From assembly GCF_910591885.1 (NCBI RefSeq), contig NW_025963549.1, positions 62,001 through 126,000 of the forward strand: DNA of 64,000 nt, given 5' to 3'. Made by a program: the position numbers and the translations under genes. The stretch comes from Bombus terrestris (lineage: Eukaryota; Arthropoda; Insecta; Hymenoptera; Apidae). Positions within the stretch are counted from its first letter, which is position 1, and every line of letters begins with the position of its first letter. The notes beneath the pieces were generated by a model. That model worked only from the letters and a program-made list of their open reading frames with translations. It ran no database searches and was not told the origin of the DNA. This document shows positions 20,173-29,512 of this stretch, in pieces.

Positions 20173-20698
20173 TCGTCATTAAATCGCCAACAAAATTTTG
20201 TCCTTGGTCTGTCAGAATCGTCTTTGGTGCCGAAAATATGTAAATATAGTGCTCAATGAGCGCGTTAATTAGAGATTCAGTTCGTTGCGTTTTGAGGGGA
20301 ACAAGTATCAGATATTTCGTAAGTTCGTCGTGAATTGAAAGTATATATTGATTTCCGCGTTTGGTTTTCGTCATCGGTCCTATGATGTCCATAGCGATTT
20401 TGTCGTTAGGGTGAAGTGGTGTGTCTGAGATCTGTGGGGACTCTTTGGGTCTGATACGTGTTAGTTTCTCCTTTTGACATGTGTCGCATGTCTTCACGAA
20501 GTTTTCTACTCTTTCAAAAAGGCCGGGGATTTTGAACTTATCCTTAATCCGTTGATACGTTTTCTGTATCCCTAAATGTCCTACGGTGTCGTTATGGTTT
20601 TCCTTTATTGCTTGTAGTATTTCGCTTTCGTCTAGTTTTAAAATGGGGTTGGGCGCATAAGTAATTTCCTTGTATGTGTCGTTAAAATATATTAGCAT
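20173..20698 (-). pseudogene. pol: Gypsy family 2 integrase, truncated
   Basis: HHCC zinc finger (NHNDTVGHLG...CDTCQKEK) followed by the core with MDIIGPM (first Asp) and ILTDQGQNF (second Asp). The frame ends soon after at 20172, so the catalytic Glu and the GPY module are absent. The listed ATG is internal; the protein would have been part of Pol. Confidence 0.85.
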
Positions 20699-20776
20699 GA
20701 GTTTAATCTGTGTTTTCTCTAATTCAGTGAAATCGTTATTTCCTATGCCGATTTTTGTTGTATTTTTAAGAATTTT

Positions 20777-21145
20777 TTAAAGTTTTCTGATCCAAAGTGT
20801 CTCGTCGTATTCTCCTAAATCGTTTCGAGTTAATTGGTAAAATGTTTGATCATTCGGTTTAACTTCTAAGAGTTTCGGGTTTTCGTTGTTGTTTTTCCAT
20901 TCGTTGAATGAATTAGTGTGGTCAATTAATAGGTCGAGATTAACTATTACGTTGCGAGTTACCGCGTGAACGCTAGATAAGGCGTCTGCAGCTGTATTAT
21001 CTGTACCCTTTGTGTATTCGATTTCATAGCTGTATTCTTCGAGTCTAAGTCTCCAACGAATCAGTCGACTAGAGGGGTCTTTGCAATTGTGTAGCCTCTT
21101 AAGGGCTTGGTGGTCGGTTCGAATAATGAAGCGTCGTCCTAACAA
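20777..21145 (-). pseudogene. pol: Gypsy family 2 RNase H C-terminal part
   Basis: LGRRFIIRTDHQALKRL and DNTAADALSS are RNase H motifs. Only a stop codon at about 21146-21148 separates it from the 21149 frame, in the same reading frame. A second break separates it from integrase. Confidence 0.8.
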
Positions 21146-21148
21146 GTA

Positions 21149-24100
21149 TTACCTAAGTCTTATCACGGCCCATACGATGGCTAAGAGTTCCTTTTCTGTC
21201 GTGGTATAGTTTCGTTCGGGTGGGTTTAGTGTCCTTGAAATGTAACAGCAAGGATGATCGTCTTGTGACAGTATTGCTCCTAGTCCTTCGTTACTTGCGT
21301 CGGTGGTTAGGATAACGGTTTTGTTAAAGTCCGGATAAGCTAGTATTGGGGAATTACAGAGTTTGTCCTTTAAAGTATCAAAGCTAGTCTGGTGTTTGTC
21401 AGTCCAATGGAATGGTGTGTCCTTTTTTGTTAAGTCTGTAAGGCTTTTCGCGATTTTAGATAAATTCCGAATAAATTTGCGGTAATAACCTGCTAAACCT
21501 AAGAATGATTTAACGTCCGTTGCATTGCGGGGAAATCGAATGTTTTTTGCAGCGTCTAATTTCTTGGAGTTTGGATTAACTTCTTCGGCTGAAACTACGT
21601 GGCCTAAGTATTCTAGTTCGGGTTTTACGAATTCGCACTTATCCGGTTGCAATTTAAGTCCTAATTCTCTGAGTCTCTGAAATACTATCGCGAGGTCTTC
21701 ATTATGTTCTTGAATCGTTTTTCCGAATATCACTATGTCGTCCAAATAAACAAGGCAATATTTTCCTACAAGTCCAGTTAAGGCTCTGTCCATTAATCTT
21801 TGAAAAGTAACGGGTGCGTTTTTAAGACCGAATGGCATTCGATTGAACTGAAAGTGGCCTTGCGGTGTCGAAAAAGCGGTATATTTTTTGGATTTCTCGT
21901 TCATTGGAATTTGATGAAATCCTGAGGATAAATCAAGCGCCGAAAAGAATTTCGCGTTTCCTAGTTGTGTCAAAATGTCGTCTATGTCAGGTAAAGGATA
22001 AGCGTCTTGTTCCGTGAGTTCATTTAGTTTCCTAAAATCAATGACTATCCTCCATTTCTGTTTTCCTGAGGCGTCTAATTTTTTCGGAACTACCCATACC
22101 GGAGAGTTATAAGGGGAATCGGATTCTTCTATGATATTTTTCTTTAACATGTCTCCTATTTGTCGCGAAATTTCGTCTCGATGACATTCCGGTGGTCTAT
22201 ACGATCGTGTGTTAATGATTTTATCTTTGGTTAAGGAAATTGTCTGCTGGGTTAAATTAGTAGAGGGCAAAAGGTCGGTTACTAAATTAAAGATGTCAAC
22301 GTAGTGCAGAATGACCTTTTCTATGGATTCGCGGGTTGGCTTTTCAATGTGATCTGTTCTCACTAGGCTTTTTAGTTTTGATACGTTGCAAACATCATGA
22401 GAATTTTGGATATTATTAGAAATTTCAATGTTTTGCTCACCGGTGTTGATAAAACTTACTTTAGTTGGTTTGCCTACCAGATAGATTGTTTGAACTCTGT
22501 TTTCTCCAGGAGTTAATTGTATTGGTTTCTGAAAGAAAATGGTTTTGTCATTTAGTCGGATTCTGTCATTCGATATTGAATAGTTATACTTCTCTAAACA
22601 TGGTAGCCCAATGATTCCGTCTTCGATGATTGGGAAGTTGTCCGGTACTATGTGAAAGATGTGGTCTTGTCCAAAAATTCGTTTTGTTACGTATTCGTTC
22701 GTTTCGTATTTGTCTCGTCCCATAGAAAATTTTTGTCTAGGCCCTATTTGTATCGCGTTGACAGTTTTGTCACGTTTCACTAGGTTTATCCCTGCTTCTG
22801 TGTCGACCAGAAATACTCGCTCTGTGGTTCGGGTTGACAAAGGTATTGTGAGTAATCTTCCTGTGGTGATGTTGACTCGCGTCGTTTCGCGCGGTTCGTC
22901 TATACTCTGGTTCGATGTTACTTCTCGTGTTTCGTCCCTTTCCTGGACTGCTTGAATTCTTGCGGGTGGTCGGTCGTACTGGCTCGGTTGTAGAAAATTT
23001 TGGCATTTGCTGGCCATGTGTCCCAGCTTTCCGCATTTGAAACACTTCATTTGCGCGCGTTTATCGGGTGGCCCATTCTCTACTCGGTCGAATGTGGTAG
23101 GTTTCTGAGCTACTGGTGCGTTGGGCGATCTAGATAGTGTATTAGATCGTCTTACCTGCATTGATTGATTGTTGAGGCGATTACTAGCGGAAGGCAAGCG
23201 ACTACTTGACCAATTGGCTTGCCGTTCTTCTCGTGAGTAGCGTTCTAAGTCGGCTGCTTTCTTTTCAGCTTCTTCAAGATTCACGGGTTCAATGATTAAT
23301 AATGTTCGGCCTATGTCGCGCCTGAGTCCCTTTAGGTACACACGGACAATCTTCTTTGTAGTTTCTTCGATCATTAGCTTGCGTAGAAGTGGTTGTGGGT
23401 ACTCGTTGGTTACTGCGTACAGTAAACGGTTGAGTATTCTTCTGAACCGAATATTAAAACTCTGCACTGATTCTTCCCGTCCCTGTCTCAACTCTTTTAA
23501 TTGTTCCCGATATTCTTCCGAAGTCACTTGAGCTGCCACATTGTTCCTCAGTGCGTTGTACAGATTGCTGTAGCACTCAATGGGGATGTTGCGGATACTT
23601 TGAGCTGCTTTTCCTACGATTTTTTCTACCTTTATTGCTTTTAGCAATAAATCTTGCTCCATGCAACGGTCTTTCATACTGCTCACTTCTTTGATGAATT
23701 CTTCCACACCTACGTCATCGTCTCCGTTGAGCATTGGAATACAACGTATTGCATCCTTAACTCGTAGAGTGGAAAGAGCGGGTGGAAAATAGCCTCTCTC
23801 TTCAACTTCGGGTTGTTCGGTGTCGATGTGCGCAGGTGGGATGCCTGGAATCGTTAACCCGGTCGGTTCGCGTGCCCTAACCGTACTCCCGGTGCGATTA
23901 ATCGCCGTCGATTCACTTTCGTTGCATTCAGTAATGATGGAACCAGAATCATCGGTCGCAAGGGATCCGAACCCAGTCCGTAGCTCTGCGACGGTTCTCC
24001 TAAGACTTCCGATTTCTGCTACCCAGCATCTATTTGTTTCGTCACTTTGCATAGACAAACGTAACATATCCTCTTGTAAACGGGCAATACTCTCTTGCTG

Positions 24101-24178
24101 TTTTTGAATGCTATCCAATATTGTTCGCAACGTTGGATCCGTTGAGGTAGAAGTTTGAGATTCGTTTGTCTTAGACAT
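21149..24178 (-). CDS. pol: Gypsy family 2 Gag-Pol in one frame (Gag, protease, RT, RNase H start)
   Basis: I place the start at MSKTNESQT (24178), because the longer frame to 24415 would begin inside the LTR end and primer-binding site. Gag has a capsid-like middle and one CCHC knuckle (CFKCGKLGHMASKC). It continues without a frame change into protease, where the catalytic motif reads VDTEAG rather than DTGAG. RT follows with LDLSSGFHQIPM, MPFGLKNAPVTFQR and YLDDIVIFG, then the connection domain and TDASNEG of RNase H. It ends at a premature stop at IRLR. The single gag-pol frame contrasts with the -1 overlap of family 1. The protease change suggests it is dead. Confidence 0.85.
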   Translation of the reverse strand: MSKTNESQTSTSTDPTLRTILDSIQKQQESIARLQEDMLRLSMQSDETNRCWVAEIGSLRRTVAELRTGFGSLATDDSGSIITECNESESTAINRTGSTVRAREPTGLTIPGIPPAHIDTEQPEVEERGYFPPALSTLRVKDAIRCIPMLNGDDDVGVEEFIKEVSSMKDRCMEQDLLLKAIKVEKIVGKAAQSIRNIPIECYSNLYNALRNNVAAQVTSEEYREQLKELRQGREESVQSFNIRFRRILNRLLYAVTNEYPQPLLRKLMIEETTKKIVRVYLKGLRRDIGRTLLIIEPVNLEEAEKKAADLERYSREERQANWSSSRLPSASNRLNNQSMQVRRSNTLSRSPNAPVAQKPTTFDRVENGPPDKRAQMKCFKCGKLGHMASKCQNFLQPSQYDRPPARIQAVQERDETREVTSNQSIDEPRETTRVNITTGRLLTIPLSTRTTERVFLVDTEAGINLVKRDKTVNAIQIGPRQKFSMGRDKYETNEYVTKRIFGQDHIFHIVPDNFPIIEDGIIGLPCLEKYNYSISNDRIRLNDKTIFFQKPIQLTPGENRVQTIYLVGKPTKVSFINTGEQNIEISNNIQNSHDVCNVSKLKSLVRTDHIEKPTRESIEKVILHYVDIFNLVTDLLPSTNLTQQTISLTKDKIINTRSYRPPECHRDEISRQIGDMLKKNIIEESDSPYNSPVWVVPKKLDASGKQKWRIVIDFRKLNELTEQDAYPLPDIDDILTQLGNAKFFSALDLSSGFHQIPMNEKSKKYTAFSTPQGHFQFNRMPFGLKNAPVTFQRLMDRALTGLVGKYCLVYLDDIVIFGKTIQEHNEDLAIVFQRLRELGLKLQPDKCEFVKPELEYLGHVVSAEEVNPNSKKLDAAKNIRFPRNATDVKSFLGLAGYYRKFIRNLSKIAKSLTDLTKKDTPFHWTDKHQTSFDTLKDKLCNSPILAYPDFNKTVILTTDASNEGLGAILSQDDHPCCYISRTLNPPERNYTTTEKELLAIVWAVIRLR

Positions 24179-24409
24179 CTTCCTCCTTTCGGACGAAGAT
24201 GAGTCTTTGCTACTGAAGCTAGATTTTCTTTCACGGTAACGTACGAAGGAATCCAGTTTACCTTCCTTTGTCACTTCACGCGGTTCGTGATAGTTACTTC
24301 GTTGTTGCGGATGACCGTAGTCCCAAATAATTCTATCTTCCGTAGATGATGAATGTCTTTTGGTTTCCGAACAAACACTTTTCACTATGCTGGGAGTAAT
24401 CGCCAAAAA

Positions 24410-24791
24410 TGTCACGTAAAATAAAAAGCAGGAGGCTCGAACGAAAAGAAAAAATTAAGGTAACAAAAAAAACAAGAGAATTTATTTCTTGTATTCTGAA
24501 TTTACACTGATTGCGACTTTGTTCTGAGCTCCAGCCGTGACTTTCCAAGACTGAAGCTCTTACAATTTGACTTTCGGTAACATCTGTTTCTTCTTTGTTT
24601 GTCATCCCTCAATATCCCCACTACCCTGTAGGCGTACGTGACCGTTCTCACACTTCTAGGACATTCGGTGGAAGGACCGTTAGGATACAGATGACTCCTT
24701 AGGCAGTTCGGCGATATACATTGTCGCCAAGGCCGCCACATCTCTATCTCCATCATCGGTCCATCGGATTTGAAGTATGCCGGTCGTGACA
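24410..24791 (-). repeat. 5' LTR of Gypsy family 2
   Basis: 382 bp with the inverted termini TGTCACG and CGTGACA. On the element strand TGGCGATTACTCCCAG begins just after it, the likely primer-binding site. The 3' LTR is missing. Confidence 0.85.
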
Positions 24792-25541
24792 CTCGCTCGT
24801 GCCGGTTGTTGACTGACGATGGAAATTTCCATGTCCCCTGCTCGTATTTCCTTTGTTTCCTCTTCCACTGCTGCGACCACGTGTTGACCCACGCCAAAAA
24901 CTGTTACTGCTTCCCGCTTCGACGCCATTTTGACACTCTATCGCAAAATGTCCTACTCCTCCACATCTGAAGCATCCTTCCTTTTTTGCAGAAAAGGCGT
25001 TGGTTTGCATTTCTCCTCGATTGGACTTATTTTTCTTCTCCGCTATTTCAATTTTATTTCTTACATACGCTACCGTTTGATTTTCGGCTTTTAGTGCATC
25101 TATTATATCCGCTATGTAGCTGTATCCTTCGGGTAACGTATTCAGCATGTACGTTAGTTTTTCCCTCTCACTCACTTGTGCACCCGCACATTTTAATTCG
25201 TTTATTAATTTTTCGAAATCGCTAAAGAACGATGCTGAATCACTGTAGTTCTCAAGTTTTATGTTTTCCAATCTCCTTCTGCATACGACCTGTAGTGCCG
25301 TCGACTCTTTCAAGTACATTTCATCAAACTTTTTTACTATATCATACGCCGTTTTTTCTTCTCTAATATATTCCAATGGTCTGTTTGTGATGGCACTATA
25401 AATTATATTTACTGCCTTCGGATCCTTTTTGTCCCAGTCTTCACTGTCTGTTTCTGTCTTCACCCTAGTTGTGACAATCTCGCATTCTCTATACTTGAGA
25501 AACATCGTTATTCTTTGCTTCCACATACCATAAATATCCAT
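24792..25541 (-). pseudogene. gag: Copia B Gag, interrupted by Gypsy 2
   Basis: The same Gag as copia A, with a UBN2-type domain, a CCHC knuckle (CFRCGGVGHFAIEC) and an RGRSSGRGNK tail. Translation is open from an internal ATG at 25541. Upstream, a small deletion relative to copia A (around 25540-25546) puts the normal N terminus out of frame. Gypsy 2 cuts the 3' end at 24792, only 31 bp from the equivalent site at which Gypsy 1a cut copia A. Confidence 0.86.
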
Positions 25542-25732
25542 CGAAAATAGGTATCATGATTTCCAATCTCTCCATTTTAAATGATTCCTTATCTCTTACT
25601 CAAGCGTTCCTACGTGCTCGAAGTGTATTTTTCCTCTTTGTAACATTTGAACATTTCTTTCCTTACTGAAGACTCACTCGATCTAACTGGCAATATTGAA
25701 AACCATGCACTAAAATAAGTGGCAAAACTATG

Positions 25733-25750
25733 AACCACGCTCTGCTACCA
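25733..25750 (-). other. Primer-binding site, copia B
   Basis: Minus-strand TGGTAGCAGAGCGTGGTT, identical to copia A's, adjoining the LTR. Confidence 0.7.
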
Positions 25751-25994
25751 TGTAAAGATATAGAATGGATTCGGAAATACAAATAATTCCCTTTATTTAT
25801 TACACAACAGTTATACATATATCTTATACTCTAAAGACCTCGAAACCCTACTCGCACGCACGCTTGTTGTCAACAGACTCTTCCAGATACTTCTAACGAC
25901 TGACTCTTGTCTTTTGTCCCAACTAAGGCCTGACGTCCTCTGACGCTTATACACACATTCACATGTACATTGTAAATGTATCATGTTCCTAGCA
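25751..25994 (-). repeat. 5' LTR of copia B
   Basis: 244 bp, TGCTAGGAACATGATAC...TATCTTTACA on the minus strand, the sister family of 4765-5009. It adjoins the CMTR1 pseudogene, so copia B probably landed within or beside it. Confidence 0.88.
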
Positions 25995-25999
25995 GAATT

Positions 26000-28110
26000 G
26001 TTATGCGACTGATGCATCAACATACCATGCAAGAAGAATTGGAAACTAGGACAAAAAGGAAGAACTGTGAAAGAGATACTTATAATCATAGTAAACGACA
26101 AAAAATTCGCAGATGTTCAAGTGAAGTATGTGCTGGAGCAGGAGGTTTTAGTGAACATGTTCGATGGCGAAAGAAATGACGTGCTAAAGGATTTGCTCTT
26201 ACTTTAGAAAATGAACATGATTTCAAATTAGTAGACTTTTATGCGGGTTCTGTGAAACATTTCATCCATACTACGGACCAAAGGAAAGTGGTGATGTCTT
26301 TGACCCAGATAATGAAGAGGCATTTACAAATCCTGTAATGCAGCATACCCATGGCAAAGGAGTACATTTTGTGATGTCTGATTGAGGATTCTCAGTAGAA
26401 CGACAAGAAAATGTACAAGAAATTCTTTCAAAACAACTGTACCTTTGTCGATGTTTAATAGCATTGATGGCTGAAAGAGAGGGTGGTGATTTTGTGACTT
26501 AATTATTCAACCTTTTTACACCCTTTAGTGCTGGTATAGTTTATTTAATGTATCGCTGCTTTGAAGAAGTTTTTATTTTTAGACCAAACTCTTCTAGACC
26601 AGGAAATTCAGAACGTTACTTAATATGTAAGAAGAAACGATCTGGGGTACAAGATGTTGTTGAATATCTGAAGCATGTTAATCGTCTGCTTTGAAAAGGT
26701 GGTGTAAATGACGACGTTTTACAACTAGTATCATATAATGAATTAAAAAGAGAGAAAGAATTTGTTCAATATCTACGTGCTTCTGACAAAGATTTGGCCG
26801 GAAAACAAATAATCGACCTGTGTAAAATTGCAGCATTTTATGCGGATAATACTCTTGTTGAGACAAAACAAGCTGATATGCGCAAGCAATATCTAGAGTA
26901 TTGGAAACTTCCAGATGAAACTAGGACAATCCCAAGACACATGAAACCAAAGACAAATTGAATACTCTTTTGAAAGGTACTTCATTTCTTACTATTAATC
27001 CAGCACAATTGATGGAATTTAACATTGAAAATGCATTTTTATCACTATATGACTGGTTTTGTATGCCATGTGGTACAAATCCAAGGTCTGATGATGATAT
27101 GAAGCACGCTACATTTTATATGGGCGTGGGAAGGAGCAACGTATATACATGTACAAAGAATTCTTGGGTTAGTGTCGATGACATTGGCATAGAATTACCA
27201 CCAAATACACTTGTAAACGCAGAGGTTGTATATGAAATGACTAAGGAGTTTATATATCAGCAAAAAGTACTTGCAGTGCATATTATAGATGCATTGTACT
27301 TAGGAGAAGTGGACATTAGCAAAAAATATTTGAGGAGCAGGTAAGCAAGTGACTCTTATTGAGATCAACAATAAACTTTTAGATTTCCAGTAATGAAATG
27401 TTTTTTCAAGGAGTACGTTCATGTGATACTAATGTATGACTGTTCTTTAAAGGAACGAGGAAGCGACGTTGTTCTGTGAAGCTTTGTGGAAACCAGCAGG
27501 AAATAACTATACCCGAATACGTGCCAAAGAACTACTTCCAGTTGGTACATATATCTGTGAAAAGTTGCGAGTAACGCAGCGTAAAATGAAAAATAATTCC
27601 GATGCCTTAGTATACGAACTTCCAGAAAAGACATTAGATGTTAATGGTTATAATAAGGATAAATTATATTTCATACAACAGAGTGTAATATTTTTAAGAA
27701 GCACCGGAAATCCTGGGAATCGGTATGTCAGTAAAACACATTCCATAAAGTATGTCTTTAATTGAAAAACAAACGAGAAGCTATTCGACCTTCATAGACT
27801 AAGTTCAGCAGAGGCAAGTTTCGTTAAATCTTTTAAAGGTCGCCTTATTTGTCATTGGCCTAATGATTCATCACTTACTATAAACAGATTTGCAAAACTT
27901 ATTAAAGATAAGTGTCCGACATACAATACGCGCTTAGAATATTAAAACTACAGGCTGTACATATATTCGTACAAGACTTGAACCGTATAGATGTCAAACA
28001 GATTAATTCCGTTAATTTGACTGTTATTTCAAATATGAAATACTTGTGGTATATATTGCAGTATTTAGCATTATATTTCTATAGAAATAGAAGTGTAGCG
28101 GTACATGAGT
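26000..28110 (+). pseudogene. CMTR1: CMTR1-like cap1 2'-O-methyltransferase pseudogene (partial)
   Basis: Translating the plus strand piecewise gives CMTR1 (FtsJ-type mRNA cap1 2'-O-ribose methyltransferase) in order. Seen: the SAM-binding CAGAGGFSEHV at about 26130; KLVDFYAGS; a MSD...GFSVE segment near 26380; LFTPFSAG-like and RCFEEVFIFRPNSSRPGNSERYL; then the C-terminal region (26958-27344) and, after an intron, FCEALWKPAGNNYTRIRAKELLP and later blocks to about 27950. There are several in-frame stops and frameshifts, and the catalytic-lysine block reads FVT-stop-LF. The N terminus (G-patch region) is missing because copia B abuts. The rest of 27950-28110 is noncoding. Confidence 0.85.
27341..27452 (+). 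other. Retained intron in the CMTR1 pseudogene
   Basis: GTAAGC donor after agcag, tactaat branch-point-like motif about 20 bp before the acceptor, then tgttctttaaAG. Removing the 112 bp joins two blocks of the CMTR1 C-terminal region in frame. This marks the copy as a duplicate of genomic DNA, not a retrocopy. Confidence 0.7.
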
Positions 28111-28540
28111 CATAGGACAAAGCAAATTACGTCGTTGTCGCCTCGAAGTACCTAGACCGCTCAGCTACAATTAATGTAAAAACAATGTCACCGCAACCAG
28201 CTATTGTCGTCAGGTAGGCAAATACGAATTCTTTCAAACCCCCCCCCCCCCCCGCGGCTAGTATTGGTAGCCTTAACTCAAATACATCTGACGGTTACAA
28301 CAACAAAGACTCCGTTATTAGTCCACATGACCTTCGTCCTCTTCACACACGACAACTACAGAGGCAATACCGGAAAATATAATTAATAAGATGGTCTTCT
28401 GAGTGGTTTAATTGCAATACTATTTCAGATGAAATATACTTTTTCAAATCATATGCGGCATTTCATATAATAACTGAATGGTTATAAGAAAGAATGATGA
28501 CGTTAAACTGTACGATACGATTGCATAGCATATTTTATAA
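28111..28540. other. Unassigned spacer with a 15-bp poly(C) run
   Basis: AT-rich sequence without a convincing gene. A C homopolymer occupies 28239-28253. The segment around 28092 starts tgtagcgg, like several LTRs here, but no matching end or target duplication was found. Confidence 0.5.
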
Positions 28541-29268
28541 TTGTATAACAAATATTTCACGCAGGGAGGGCTCGCTTATGTGAGCCTATGAGGGCTGGCA
28601 ATCCCACTTTCCCGAAGCCAGGGAGACCGTCGGGACAAGCGTCCCGCTTACGTGAGTCCCTATGTACTCCGCAGGGAAGGTCGTCGGGGGTGTAAGGCGT
28701 TTAATTACTATTACATCCTCTCTACGTGGCCTTGGGCAGTAGCGCACCCACGATAATGATGCCAAGGATGGGACCGCCGGGATAAGCTCCCGGGTACAAA
28801 AGTACCTTGAGGCCCCCGCCTACGTGAGTCCCATCTGGAACTGCCGAGCTCGGTTAGCAGGTCGCTGGCCGACAGTCAGGTGGCCGCACATCCATACGAT
28901 AGTCCCACCAACGACTAGGTTGGTACCACTGGCGGTCGAGTTACAGCCCGGAGGCCAAGATGCTGGCAAGAGGGCCGATTTAAGGTGGAGACTCCACCGA
29001 ATGGCCTTCGGCGGGTGAGCAGCGTCCCACCTGCTCCGAAACCGTACTGGTGAGACGGGACGGCTTAGAATGTGCCCCGTTCGACCTGATACGAGCGACA
29101 GCTCCTGCAGGCTAAGCTGATCCAGTGAGCAAGGTATTGGGTGCCTTGTGCGATGGTTGGGCGTAATCTCAACCCCTATAGTCCTAGGGGGCCCGGCTAC
29201 TGTGTGGAATTGTATCCGAGGAAAGCACCCGTTACCAAAAGACAATACTATTTGTATAACAAATATTT
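28541..29268. mobile_element. Unclassified GC-rich insertion with 17-bp target duplication
   Basis: TTGTATAACAAATATTT occurs at 28541-28557 and 29252-29268, bracketing 694 bp of sequence whose composition is unlike its AT-rich surroundings. The insert contains perfect short hairpins (GGGAC-AAGC-GTCCC near 28634; CCGGGA-TAAGC-TCCCGG near 28778) and three related motifs of the form cgcttacgtgagtccc (near 28575, 28648 and 28816). There is no A tail, LTR or terminal inverted repeat. The duplication length fits target-primed integration of a LINE or SINE. A 141-codon minus-strand frame (28820-29245) matches nothing I recognise. Confidence 0.7.
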
Positions 29269-29512
29269 AGTCGACACAATTTGTCTTTATTTAGTATGAT
29301 TAGATAACTGCTTGTGGCAGCTGCTCCCATAATAGAATAAGTTGCAGTACCTTAGTCTACAATCCATTACTTCCCAACATCAATATTTGACTCAGGTCTT
29401 TTATAATGAAATATGGAGAGGACGGGGTATATGGGAAGTTTGACCGTCAGACTTATTTGAGGTTATCGTTTGTCGTCGTAGTCGTCCAATTTACTTAAAA
29501 TAATAAAGTAAG
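29269..29512. other. Unassigned AT-rich spacer
   Basis: No gene or repeat recognised. It separates the GC-rich insertion from satellite S3. Confidence 0.4.

Larger units (their letters stand above)
20173..24791 (-). mobile_element. Gypsy family 2 LTR retrotransposon, 3' truncated
   Basis: LTR (24410-24791), then gag-pol on the minus strand, ending inside the integrase core where an LTR fragment abuts. It was inserted in copia B gag at 24792. It is related to family 1 by protein and LTR sequence but clearly distinct. Confidence 0.9.

Noticed and set aside
28820..29245. 141-codon ORF in the GC-rich insertion
   Set aside because: It spans most of the insert on the minus strand, but GC-rich DNA has few stops and no family motif is visible.
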